A DNA stretch of 25,227 nucleotides. It comes from a virus. Shown here piece after piece: positions 1-7,403 of the stretch (position 1 is its first letter; each line of letters begins with the position of its first letter). The stretch covers positions 1-25,227 of IMG/VR virus record IMGVR_UViG_3300025671_000478. The stretch is one strand, 5' to 3'. Made by a program: the position numbers and the translations under genes. The notes beneath the pieces are model-generated. The model made no database searches, was not told the origin of the DNA, and saw only the letters and a program-made list of their open reading frames with translations.

Positions 1-16
1 CGGTCTGCTGTGGCAT
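1..16 (-). CDS. Start of the next late gene (cut by window edge)
   Basis: Reading leftward, an ATG lies at 16-14 inside a TAATG stop/start overlap with the adaptor gene. The first residues are MPQQT before the window ends. The same TAATG coupling recurs in this operon (5723, 6843, 7112), which supports a real start. Nothing can be said about function; by position it is likely another head-completion or tail gene. Confidence 0.4.
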
Positions 17-717
17 TAGTAGTAGTACGGAATGGTTTGCATGTTGCCCGTCTGTTGGCGACTAGCCCACTTGCGACCATCTCGCACAAACTCAGCAAAG
101 CGGTTGTTCATGTAGCCTGCGGCAGGGTAGTCAGATGACAACTCTGATAGCACACGCATAGCATGGTAGGCAAATGCCATGTGAAACTGCTCCGGAATGC
201 CGGGCACATTACTAGACCCTTCCGTAAATCCTATGCTAGCAGACTCCGTACCATCACCATTAAATACCTTGGCATCGGGCTCGTCATAGTGAGCAAGACC
301 CGCACTAAGGTTATCGGGTATAGTGCGGCAATTAACGACAATCTTCTTTGTAGACTGAAAGGGCACAAACAATCCGTTAGACAAAGTGCCTGCTAGCAAA
401 TACTTGCCATCAATCTTGTATACAGGATCAGTGGTAGTAGTCTCGGCAGATAGAGGTTCTCCAATAAGCTTTCTCACAACATCCCCTGTTCCAACCTCTT
501 GGCTCACGTCGCGCAAATAAACGGAGTCAATAGACAGCACATCAGAGTCTATCGGAAACCTCGTGGAAACTCCGACGACATAATCGAACGAGCCCCTGTA
601 TACCAACGTCTGTTGGCAAAAGAGGCGCATTCCTTCTTCCAAAAACTTGGTAACCATTGTCTCGCCAATGCTTGGAAACTTGGCATAAACAACATCCTGT
701 AATTGCTTTATGGTCAT
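16..717 (-). CDS. Head-tail adaptor (connector) protein
   Basis: A 233-aa protein. The N-terminal part has a short helix (TIKQLQDVVYAKFP) and a helix-rich end (EQFHMAFAYHAMRVLSEL, then a stretch ending FVRDGRKWASRQ). A central beta-rich segment lies between. This helix, beta insert, helix pattern is that of phage head-to-tail adaptor proteins, which bind under the portal ring and prepare the vertex for tail attachment. The gene lies downstream of portal, scaffold and capsid genes, the usual place for adaptors. It overlaps the previous gene by 4 nt (ATGA) and the next by TAATG, so translation is probably coupled. The family call rests on overall pattern and context, not a catalytic motif; another small virion protein is possible. 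Confidence 0.6.
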   Translation of the reverse strand: MTIKQLQDVVYAKFPSIGETMVTKFLEEGMRLFCQQTLVYRGSFDYVVGVSTRFPIDSDVLSIDSVYLRDVSQEVGTGDVVRKLIGEPLSAETTTTDPVYKIDGKYLLAGTLSNGLFVPFQSTKKIVVNCRTIPDNLSAGLAHYDEPDAKVFNGDGTESASIGFTEGSSNVPGIPEQFHMAFAYHAMRVLSELSSDYPAAGYMNNRFAEFVRDGRKWASRQQTGNMQTIPYYY

Positions 718-989
718 TCAGCCGCTAGCAGTTTCTCGTAAGCCTCTTCTGCATTAGACTTGCCTTTCACCTTATTAACGACCTCGCCTTTATAGACGAC
801 CTCGAAGTAAGGGCCACCCGCTGAGTGGATGCCATCTTCTAGTACAGCAGACTCTTCGGCAGTGTCGCTCAGTTTGTTGATAGCATCTACCAACTCATCA
901 ATCTTGGTTGACAATGCTGTCATCGTTTCGACGTAGCCACGAGGCCCGCGTCGGCAAAGTTTAAGGATGTCCTTGGGTAACTTTTCCAT
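714..989 (-). CDS. Small late protein, function unknown
   Basis: A 91-aa protein; I start it at the ATG at 989 rather than the TTG two codons upstream. Residues about 20-50 look like an amphipathic helix or coiled coil (STKIDELVDAINKLSDTAEE). The C-terminal half has a short beta segment (YFEVVYKGEVVNKVKG) followed by a helix (NAEEAYEKLLAAE). It lies between the capsid terminator and the adaptor gene and overlaps the adaptor start by 4 nt. Small proteins at this place in phage head operons can be capsid accessory or head-completion proteins, but I do not recognise a family. Being just beyond a terminator, its level may depend on read-through or on a promoter I cannot see. Confidence 0.7.
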   Translation of the reverse strand: MEKLPKDILKLCRRGPRGYVETMTALSTKIDELVDAINKLSDTAEESAVLEDGIHSAGGPYFEVVYKGEVVNKVKGKSNAEEAYEKLLAAE

Positions 990-992
990 ATG

Positions 993-1034
993 CAAAAAAA
1001 CTTAGGGGACTCGGCCAATTCGACCGAGCCCCCC
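993..1034 (-). terminator. Rho-independent terminator after the capsid gene
   Basis: On the minus strand the RNA would form a GC-rich stem (GGGG, CTCGG pairing with CCGAG, CCCC, one unpaired base) with a loop of about 9 nt, followed by a run of seven U. It starts a few bases after the capsid stop codon. This is a classical intrinsic terminator separating the capsid gene from the downstream head genes, so it probably lowers their expression relative to capsid. Confidence 0.85.
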
Positions 1035-1040
1035 GTTGGA

Positions 1041-2426
1041 TTAAGGAGCGGTCGCTCCAATAGTCATGAGAGCATGCGAGTCAGCAAGCGTGAGGCCAAC
1101 TCCTGCGTCGGAGAAGTACTCATCCTTGATGCCATCGTAGCCATCATCCGTCTTGATGTTGGTGTTGTAAGCAACGGAGCTGTATGATCCGCCACCATTC
1201 TCACCTGCATCGCCAAGGTTAGGACGGTAAGAAACGAGCTTCACGTTATCAGGGTTTACGATAACCATGCGTCCCTTGTCACCACCGTAGTTAAGGGCGG
1301 CGGCACGAACGAGGTTAATCACGATTCCCGAAGGCGTGAAGAGCTTCTTGATGTGAAGTCCGGACTCGGTGGTCATAGGCTCAACATTGTACTGACCCGT
1401 TCCAAAGAACGTGCTATCAGCCATAAGCTTAGACCATGCTGAGTATGCGAAGCTACCGCAGTAAGCGACAAACTCGCCACCGCCGGGAGCATACTGAGCA
1501 ATCTTGTCCATCTGATCGGCGAAGTCATCAAACGTATACGTATTCAAGTAGTTGGTAAATACGTTCTGCTGATCTCCTGACGTACGTCCGTAACGAAGAA
1601 GGGCAGGAATAACACCCATCGTGGTACGGATTGTCTTACCGTTTGCGTCGGTTTGGTGCGAAATGAACGAAGAGTCCGTTCCGCCACCTGCGCCGTTAGC
1701 AGTTCCACCGATACCACCCGTACGGTAGCCGAAGAACAAAGCACGTTCGAGCTTCATCATGTGCTCGCGTCCCTTGTTGACACGGTAACGCTCGCGCTCT
1801 TTCTGACCACGAAGGTTAGCGGCGGCAAGCGTACCCGTTAGTTCAAGCGGCGTACGGATGATCTGCGTTGAGTTCCAAACAACTTCGAGTTCGTCCGTCG
1901 ATGCGTCAGGAGAGGTAACACCTTCTCCGGCGGCAGTCGTTCGTACACGAAACACGTCGTCATTTGCTACTCCCGAAATTGCCTGTGCGGCTACCGTTGG
2001 ATTACCAAGTACCTTAAAGGTAACATTCGATCCCGAAACTGCCGTTACGACCATGGTTCCTCGGAACGTTGTTTCCGCGGAGTTCCAAAGATCGACAACT
2101 GCACCAATCAAAGAAGAGTCGCTAGAAACTCCGGAAAAAGTATCACAGGTAAGGGTGATCGTTTCCCCGGGAGCACCAGTCGTGCTTCCTCCTGAAAAGT
2201 TTCCGATGCTAGTATCGTTTACCAAGAAGCTAGGGTTTGCCCATCCTGCACGGTACTCGAACATCTTGTAATCAGGATCATCAACTTGTTCTGATCCCAC
2301 GCCCATCAATCCTGAAAGGAAAGGGGTCTCGCTCATGTAGAGCTCTGATACCTCGTTTTCGTTGAGGTAAAATCGTCGTCGGTCTGTATAGAGTACACCC
2401 GACGCTGAAAGATCGCCAATGGCCAT
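1041..2426 (-). CDS. Major capsid protein
   Basis: About 461 aa. I choose the ATG at 2426, which has AGGTG six bases upstream, over the GTG at 2435. The N-terminus (GVLYTDRRRFYLNENEVSEL) leads into a segment rich in loops, a beta-rich insertion at about residues 80-160 with many G, S, T and V residues, and a helix with many charged residues (LRGQKERERYRVNKGREHMM). The end is beta-rich with a conserved-looking NPDNVKLVSYRP segment. Length, composition and position between scaffold and adaptor fit an HK97-fold capsid protein. The beta-rich insertion may be an inserted (I-like) domain. The protein builds the icosahedral shell. A strong terminator directly after the gene suits a highly expressed product. 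Confidence 0.85.
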   Translation of the reverse strand: MAIGDLSASGVLYTDRRRFYLNENEVSELYMSETPFLSGLMGVGSEQVDDPDYKMFEYRAGWANPSFLVNDTSIGNFSGGSTTGAPGETITLTCDTFSGVSSDSSLIGAVVDLWNSAETTFRGTMVVTAVSGSNVTFKVLGNPTVAAQAISGVANDDVFRVRTTAAGEGVTSPDASTDELEVVWNSTQIIRTPLELTGTLAAANLRGQKERERYRVNKGREHMMKLERALFFGYRTGGIGGTANGAGGGTDSSFISHQTDANGKTIRTTMGVIPALLRYGRTSGDQQNVFTNYLNTYTFDDFADQMDKIAQYAPGGGEFVAYCGSFAYSAWSKLMADSTFFGTGQYNVEPMTTESGLHIKKLFTPSGIVINLVRAAALNYGGDKGRMVIVNPDNVKLVSYRPNLGDAGENGGGSYSSVAYNTNIKTDDGYDGIKDEYFSDAGVGLTLADSHALMTIGATAP

Positions 2427-2445
2427 ATTAGTCACCTAATGGTTG

Positions 2446-3372
2446 TCAAATGAGTGAACGTCGGCGGCCTTTGTTAACTATGAAAGATTCGGGTTGGGCT
2501 TGCGTCTTTCCTCCTGCGTTCGATGCGCCTGTCACAGTTGACGGCGTATTGAGCCTGCGGGATTCTGCACGCATTTGTTGTACCCTCGCCTCTGCTTTAC
2601 TTAGCTGATTTGGGCCACCATTTTTTGTCATTTTCCAAGCATTAAAAAGCAAGCGTCGGTTGTCCGGTTTACTGTCATCGAAGGTGGATGCCCATTGTAT
2701 AAAGGCATCTGCTTCCGAGCTAGATGCTCCGAATTCGTTTACTGCTTCCTGCCGGAAGTTAGCGATTTGAGCGCGACGCAATCTTTCTTGTTCGGCTCTA
2801 CGTTCTGCTTCTGCTCTCTCCTGAGTAAACGCATTTAACTGCGCGTCCTGAAATGATAGCATGTCGTCATAGTACTTGCGCATTGCCTTTTCGTACTTGG
2901 CCGACTCGCTCTTCGGGTTGGAGATAGCATCCTCAGGATCGTAGTCCTCAGGCAACTGCGGCTTGGCTGGACGTTCAGGCAGTTGCACCTTGCTAGATGT
3001 CTGCGCATTGTCTAGTTGCCGCTGTTCGCCACGAGTAAGAGGCTCGCCCTTAATTCGCTTTTCAATGATGTCAAGGATCTCAGGATCTCGATAAACAAGA
3101 TCCGCGATAGGTTTGACATTCTCCAATCCCGAATACTGTGTTTTCAGTTGCTCGTATTCGTGACGGAGCTTGTCCCTCTCGCTCTGCAATTTCCGATATG
3201 CTTCCACTTGCCTGTCATCCGCAGGATTGTCCGCATAATCATTATCTACATATTCTTCTTGTGCTACTGTTTGTTCCCCTCCTTTGCGAATAAAGAATCC
3301 GTCGCCGCCTTCTGAGTAGCCTGCGGAGTCAACATTGGACGTTTCCTGAACATCTTGCTCGACTGCTTCCAT
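2446..3372 (-). CDS. Capsid scaffolding protein
   Basis: A 308-aa, very charged protein. Residues about 1-60 are acidic and of low complexity. Then come a coiled coil (KLQSERDKLRHEYEQLKTQY), a proline and charge-rich stretch (PAKPQLPEDYDPED), another long helix rich in E, R, A and Q (FTQERAEAERRAEQERLRRA), and a basic C-terminus ending KGRRRSLI. This helical, charged architecture with a basic tail that could bind capsid subunits is typical of phage scaffolds, which guide procapsid assembly and then leave. It sits between portal and capsid genes, the standard place for a scaffold. There is no evidence of a fused protease. No Shine-Dalgarno is visible before the ATG. Confidence 0.8.
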   Translation of the reverse strand: MEAVEQDVQETSNVDSAGYSEGGDGFFIRKGGEQTVAQEEYVDNDYADNPADDRQVEAYRKLQSERDKLRHEYEQLKTQYSGLENVKPIADLVYRDPEILDIIEKRIKGEPLTRGEQRQLDNAQTSSKVQLPERPAKPQLPEDYDPEDAISNPKSESAKYEKAMRKYYDDMLSFQDAQLNAFTQERAEAERRAEQERLRRAQIANFRQEAVNEFGASSSEADAFIQWASTFDDSKPDNRRLLFNAWKMTKNGGPNQLSKAEARVQQMRAESRRLNTPSTVTGASNAGGKTQAQPESFIVNKGRRRSLI

Positions 3373-3374
3373 AG

Positions 3375-5723
3375 TTATTGTCTGATTGGTTTGTTTGGTT
3401 CGGGTGGCGTTTGTGATAGCACCTCGTTCTCTGCATCAGAAATCTGCTTTCGGAAGTTTCTTACTGCATCGTTCGAGCGTTGCTTGTATACATCACGCGC
3501 CGCGCGGATTTGCGCTTTTGGTTCGGCAAGGCTTGCCTTGAACTTCTCGACCTCCGTACGCTTGCGAGCCTGTACAGCCTCACGGTCAGCGGTTTGAAGA
3601 TCGCCTTTAAGTTTCTTGATCTCTTCCTGCATTGCGGCAAGCTGTCCTTCAAGACCCTTAATATATCCTGTACGTCCCAAGATTCCCTCGATGTCAAACA
3701 CTTCGCTCTTTTTAAGAACCTCGACTTGGTCAATCAGTCCTGCTTGATAGAACTGCAAGTAGTAGTCAAGTAGGGCAAAGCGGTTTGTTGGTAGGGTAGA
3801 CCCACTAATAACGCGGATGTCCACATTCATGGCCTGCAAGTCATTGAACTTGCCGATCACATTACCATAGTCATCGTACTTCAAGACGTTGACCTGAGCA
3901 GACTGTATCTCCTTGGTCGAAGGATTGACAATACGCAAGACTCTTTCATCCGTTACGTATGCCTGATACATGCTGATAACAACACGGGCAAGCTCATTGA
4001 GCGATCCCTCGATGTCATCTAGCTTAGACTTCATTCGCCGCTGTGCGAACTCGTCCATTGCAAGCGTACCACGGAAGGTCTGAGGAGCCTGAGCTACCTC
4101 TCCTTGTTGCATGGCATAGAGACCGAGGATCATCTCGATCATCTGTATGTCACGCTGACTCTTATTGTAGAACTCGCTAGGAAGAGGAGTAGGTGCCACT
4201 ACGGTAGGCGAACCCATTTCCGCCTCATACTCCTCAACCCAACGACCCGGCCGGTTTACCTTTGCTTCAAAGGCTTCCCGATCAAGAACAGAGCCGCGAG
4301 GAAGAAGCAACCCAACAGAAGCCGCGCTAGCGGCATGCGCGATGATCTTCGACTCGGTATAGTTGATCTGCTTTTGCAGGTCTCGTACGTGGAATACATC
4401 TGATGTAGGGAATGGATTACGATTGAAACCATTCATGATAGGCACAACGGGCGGCCTGTCAATAGGAAGAATGGCATCGTTAATCAGAAGTCCACCAACA
4501 GACGAGATAACCTGATAGCGTACCTGCTTGTAGCTGAACGACTCGTAAGCAATGTTCTCTAACAGGTCACGCCGGATAGGCTGAATGAAGGATGTCGAGC
4601 CTGCTATCACGCCTTCGCCATCATGCTCTGCGCCAAACATTGGTATTGGCTGAGTAGGAGTACCATCTTCCATAGGCTCTCCCTGCATGAGGTGGAAGAT
4701 GATTGGGTCTCCGGACTCCTCCTTGCCGGTTAGCTCCTTCGGCGGATTGGCCTCGCCTGACATCGCCGCCTGCGTAAGGAGCGTGAAGTACAACTCCTGC
4801 GCCTCAATGAGGTCATCGCCCATCGCCACGGCAACGCTTTGGTCGCCACCCTCGATAACAATTCCATAGCCATTCTTGAACTCCTTGTATTCCTCCTCAC
4901 TGTAATACTCCATATTACCCGTGCCCTTATCAACAAGGCGGTAATACTTCTTGTGTACCTTAGTGAAGCGTTCAATTACTTCGTACCGAGGAGCGAAGCT
5001 ATGAATTGCAGGGTCTCCCGATAGTGCCACCTCATTCTCCTGCGTATAGGAGCGGCTTGGCATCATCTCATCGGATGACTGCGCGGCATTTTTCAGGTTG
5101 ATATCAGGGGCAATCTCCCTTACCTGAGACTCCGTCATCAAGTGACGCACAATAACGTGCTGTGCATCACGCCAATAACGATCCTTTGCATTAGGATCGC
5201 AGTACACACGCAGGGTTTCAACGTCCTTAATCAGGACATCTCCGTTGCCACCACCTGCATTAGGGTCGTAGTAAGCATACAGGACTCCACGACCCTTGAC
5301 GTAGTAGTCGTCAATGGCCTGCTTCAAAGCATCCTTGCCACGGCTCTGCGTCCACGTATGCTCCAATAGCATGGTAGCAAGCCTAGCCAAATCAACATCA
5401 GAATCCTCTGCGGCAGTAGCCATAAAGCGAGGATCATTCGTCGTAAGGATTGACTTGGCCTGCTCTACCTTTGGGTGGATAACATTGTGAACCATCGCGG
5501 CCTGACCACGACGTTCTAGCTCACGCTTCTGCTCTCCCGTCCACTGCTGACCATTGCGGAACTCATCGTCCGACATGGCCTGCTCCGACCAATTAGAGAA
5601 TCCATTCTCGGATTCATACTCGCGAAGCAAGGTCTCAGAGATAACGACCTCCTTGTTCTTCTTCTTCCCGTTAGGGAGACTGCCGGACTCTCCTTGTCGG
5701 CTTTGATAAACGGATAGAGCCAT
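3375..5723 (-). CDS. Portal protein, P22-like
   Basis: A 782-aa protein. I start it at the ATG at 5723, inside TAATG with the previous gene, instead of the upstream GTG. Early motifs fit large podovirus-type portals: DDEFRNGQQWTGEQKREL, then MVHNVIHPKVEQAKSILTTN, then KGRGVLYAYYDPNA. The segment around FNRNPFPTSDVFHVRDLQKQ fits the stem or clip part. The last 150 residues are helical and charged (QLAAMQEEIKKLKGDL onward), like a C-terminal barrel or coiled coil. The portal forms the dodecameric ring through which DNA is packaged and ejected. Length is close to that of P22 gp1 (725 aa). It lies directly before the scaffold gene. Confidence 0.9.
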   Translation of the reverse strand: MALSVYQSRQGESGSLPNGKKKNKEVVISETLLREYESENGFSNWSEQAMSDDEFRNGQQWTGEQKRELERRGQAAMVHNVIHPKVEQAKSILTTNDPRFMATAAEDSDVDLARLATMLLEHTWTQSRGKDALKQAIDDYYVKGRGVLYAYYDPNAGGGNGDVLIKDVETLRVYCDPNAKDRYWRDAQHVIVRHLMTESQVREIAPDINLKNAAQSSDEMMPSRSYTQENEVALSGDPAIHSFAPRYEVIERFTKVHKKYYRLVDKGTGNMEYYSEEEYKEFKNGYGIVIEGGDQSVAVAMGDDLIEAQELYFTLLTQAAMSGEANPPKELTGKEESGDPIIFHLMQGEPMEDGTPTQPIPMFGAEHDGEGVIAGSTSFIQPIRRDLLENIAYESFSYKQVRYQVISSVGGLLINDAILPIDRPPVVPIMNGFNRNPFPTSDVFHVRDLQKQINYTESKIIAHAASAASVGLLLPRGSVLDREAFEAKVNRPGRWVEEYEAEMGSPTVVAPTPLPSEFYNKSQRDIQMIEMILGLYAMQQGEVAQAPQTFRGTLAMDEFAQRRMKSKLDDIEGSLNELARVVISMYQAYVTDERVLRIVNPSTKEIQSAQVNVLKYDDYGNVIGKFNDLQAMNVDIRVISGSTLPTNRFALLDYYLQFYQAGLIDQVEVLKKSEVFDIEGILGRTGYIKGLEGQLAAMQEEIKKLKGDLQTADREAVQARKRTEVEKFKASLAEPKAQIRAARDVYKQRSNDAVRNFRKQISDAENEVLSQTPPEPNKPIRQ

Positions 5724-6001
5724 TACCACTTAACCTTATCTGCCCAATAGGCGGCGGACATTTTGCCTTTCTTGATGTTCTTTGCGTGGCGAGCCTTAAA
5801 GCTAGCACGCTTCTTCTTCATTGCCTCGCTTTCTCCTGACTTAGGCTTGCCTGCTGTCTTAGCACCCTGCTCACCAAAACGAATAAGCTTAACCTTATCA
5901 CCCTCCTTGGCAAGAACGGCATGGCTCTTCTTGGAGTGACCCGGTGTACGCTTCGGCTTGTTGTAGCCTGAAAACTTTTCTCCCCTGTAATCTATCGCCA
6001 T
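5723..6001 (-). CDS. Small basic phage protein (DUF6321-like)
   Basis: A 92-aa, strongly basic protein (many K and R). Characteristic segments are HAVLAKEGDKVKLIRFGEQG in the middle and ASFKARHAKNIKKGKMSAA followed by YWADKVKW at the end. I recall this pattern (SFKARHAKNIxKGKMSAAYWAxKVxW) from many phage morphogenesis regions, where it is annotated as a domain of unknown function, DUF6321; the number is from memory. It is translationally coupled to portal by TAATG and overlaps the transglycosylase gene by 10 nt. A nucleic-acid-binding or internal virion role is possible because of the charge, but no function is shown. Confidence 0.8.
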   Translation of the reverse strand: MAIDYRGEKFSGYNKPKRTPGHSKKSHAVLAKEGDKVKLIRFGEQGAKTAGKPKSGESEAMKKKRASFKARHAKNIKKGKMSAAYWADKVKW

Positions 6002-6843
6002 GATGCTAGTGCTTGTGGTGACTGACCGCTGTAAATGTCCACTTCCATATCGGCAATGTCCCCCATCTTATTTCGTATCTTTTGCTTGTAGTCTGCTACT
6101 GTGCGAACCCGTGCGCCCCATCGACGTATCCCACGCGGATTGAAAGTAGCCTCATTTGCGGCAAGCACACTTGCGGGAAGAACGTCCTCTATTGGATCAT
6201 CGTCATTTGCCCGAAATAGCGTACCGGAATCTCCGAGTCCAAGCATATGTACAATATAAAGGTTGGCCGCCGTAGGGGTAATCCCGCGATTTGCCGTACG
6301 TCTTGCGTCGTCATGAATCAGTGCCCTGCCATATACTACCTGCGCATCAGGGTCTTTTTGCATCTGCTCGAACGTAATGTTCTTGTATGGAGAATCATCG
6401 GGAATCAGCCCTTCCTGAACAAGACCAAATGTTGGCTCTGTCATGCCATATAAGCCGGAGGCCGTTTGGCCCTTTTGCCTTTGTCTAGCAAGAAAGTTTC
6501 CTGACGACTCGGTTTGAATAACCTGATTTTCGTAGTCATCAAATGATACTAGGCGAGGCCTCTCTGCTTCTACCTGAGCCGTGGCGAGTGTCGCGGGTGG
6601 GACGACGTAATTAGTTAATGGCACCCCCATGTAAAAACGGCCCTCAGTAATAGGAGATTGAAGGTCGGGGTCATCAGCAAACCGATCTTTGTACAGAGTC
6701 CGAACATCATCGCTTAGTGTATCGTCTTTTATTCCGGTACGGAACTCCGCATCAGCCCTCATAAAATTTACAAGGCCACGGAGTCTTTGCCGGAAATCTT
6801 CATCATGACGGGGATCGTCCCCCTTGCTTGTAAAGGAAGCCAT
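5992..6843 (-). CDS. Lytic transglycosylase-like virion protein
   Basis: A 283-aa protein. The middle contains a lysozyme/transglycosylase-like core: NQVIQTESSGNFLARQ gives the catalytic Glu followed by SGN. Then comes TASGLYGMTEPTFG, corresponding to the family's S/A-x-G-L-x-Q-x motif, and later AANLYIVHMLGLGDSGTLFR, matching the Y-x-x-H-x-L-G motif of phage transglycosylases. The N-terminal 110 residues look like a separate domain. Such proteins cut the glycan strands of peptidoglycan, usually as internal virion or tail proteins that help DNA entry. Location among head genes rather than in the lysis block supports a virion role. The canonical Gln of the second motif is replaced by Thr here, so activity needs testing. 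Confidence 0.7.
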   Translation of the reverse strand: MASFTSKGDDPRHDEDFRQRLRGLVNFMRADAEFRTGIKDDTLSDDVRTLYKDRFADDPDLQSPITEGRFYMGVPLTNYVVPPATLATAQVEAERPRLVSFDDYENQVIQTESSGNFLARQRQKGQTASGLYGMTEPTFGLVQEGLIPDDSPYKNITFEQMQKDPDAQVVYGRALIHDDARRTANRGITPTAANLYIVHMLGLGDSGTLFRANDDDPIEDVLPASVLAANEATFNPRGIRRWGARVRTVADYKQKIRNKMGDIADMEVDIYSGQSPQALASWR

Positions 6844-7112
6844 TATTTACGATTCCTTTTCTTGCCTGTCGGCGTTGTTGACCATGTAATACTTGTCGGC
6901 TTTCCTGCCCTTGGCTTTCCCGATGATCGCTTCTTTGAAGTCATACGCTTCTTTTCGGAAGCACTCATAGTCGATGCCACAGCCTTCGGGCGACATGCAG
7001 GATAACCCCTTCCAGACCCCTTGGTCGCACTGCTCCTTCCGCACGGTTTTCCCGTAGACACGTCGCGCCAATCCTCCTTGTGCCATTTCCTGAGTCCGCC
7101 CTGATAAGCCAT
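6843..7112 (-). CDS. Small basic Cys-containing protein (DUF5872-like)
   Basis: An 89-aa protein; I start it at the ATG at 7112, which lies in TAATG with the previous small gene. Visible segments are GGLRKWHKEDWRDVSTGKPC, then GRGYPACRPKAVASTMSASE, and a tail rich in K, R and S. The combination of GGLxxWxxExWxD, KPCGR, YPxCRPxA and MSxxEK matches a small family seen in phages and large viruses, which I recall as DUF5872 (number from memory). Two cysteines might bind metal or form a disulfide. Another reading frame over the same bases (6847-7173) is a shadow. The gene overlaps the transglycosylase start by TAATG. Function unknown. Confidence 0.75.
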   Translation of the reverse strand: MAYQGGLRKWHKEDWRDVSTGKPCGRSSATKGSGRGYPACRPKAVASTMSASEKKRMTSKKRSSGKPRAGKPTSITWSTTPTGKKRNRK

Positions 7113-7273
7113 TACTTCCACTTACCTCCCATCTCCTTGTATCGCTTGGCGGCATAGCTATTCGAGTAAGCACTAGGGTGAACCTTGTACTTACTCTTCG
7201 CTTCTGCTAGCGACTTCTTCCAAAGAGAAGGATTGGTTGGTACCGGCTTCTTACTTTTTCTTTTTTCGGCCAT
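7112..7273 (-). CDS. 53-aa basic protein
   Basis: A short gene of 53 codons, ATG at 7273 to TAA at 7114-7112. The protein starts MAEKRKSKKPVPTNPSLWKK and ends with SAYSNSYAAKRYKEMGGKWK. The segment PTNPSLWxxxxxxAKSKYKV followed by HPSAYSNSYAAKxYKxxGGxW is one I have seen as a small conserved protein in many phages, usually next to DUF5872-like genes. The gene overlaps its upstream neighbour by 23 nt and is joined to its downstream neighbour by TAATG. These links and the family-like sequence make it real despite its size. Function unknown; the high charge suggests nucleic acid contact. Confidence 0.75.
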   Translation of the reverse strand: MAEKRKSKKPVPTNPSLWKKSLAEAKSKYKVHPSAYSNSYAAKRYKEMGGKWK

Positions 7274-7367
7274 AGCTAACTTTGGTGCCCTTCTTCTTGG
7301 CGGCGGCTTTTGCCATTGCCATTCCCTTTGCGGTATACGGGTATTCCTTTTTTCCTACCTTTGGCAT
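7251..7367 (-). CDS. 38-aa basic protein
   Basis: A 38-codon gene with ATG at 7367 and TAA at 7253-7251. AGAGGA lies a few bases upstream of the ATG, a good Shine-Dalgarno. The protein is MPKVGKKEYPYTAKGMAMAK followed by a lysine-rich tail ending VSYGRKKKK. The KKxYPYTAKGMAxAKAxAKKxG pattern is one I know from small conserved phage proteins of unknown role. It follows the large terminase by 36 nt and overlaps the next small gene by 23 nt. Together with the 53-aa, 89-aa and 92-aa proteins it forms a run of tiny basic proteins between terminase and portal; a DNA-condensing or capsid-internal function is a guess. Confidence 0.7.
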   Translation of the reverse strand: MPKVGKKEYPYTAKGMAMAKAAAKKKGTKVSYGRKKKK

Positions 7368-7403
7368 GGTTCCTCTAATTTTGCGTGATAAGGCCCTTAT
7401 AGT

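Noticed and set aside
1858-2271. Rightward 137-codon frame inside the capsid gene
   Set aside because: It is antisense to a well-supported gene and has no start signal or domain character.
6847-7173. Leftward 108-codon frame over the DUF5872-like gene
   Set aside because: The other frame has a family-like sequence and TAATG links on both sides, so this one is a shadow.
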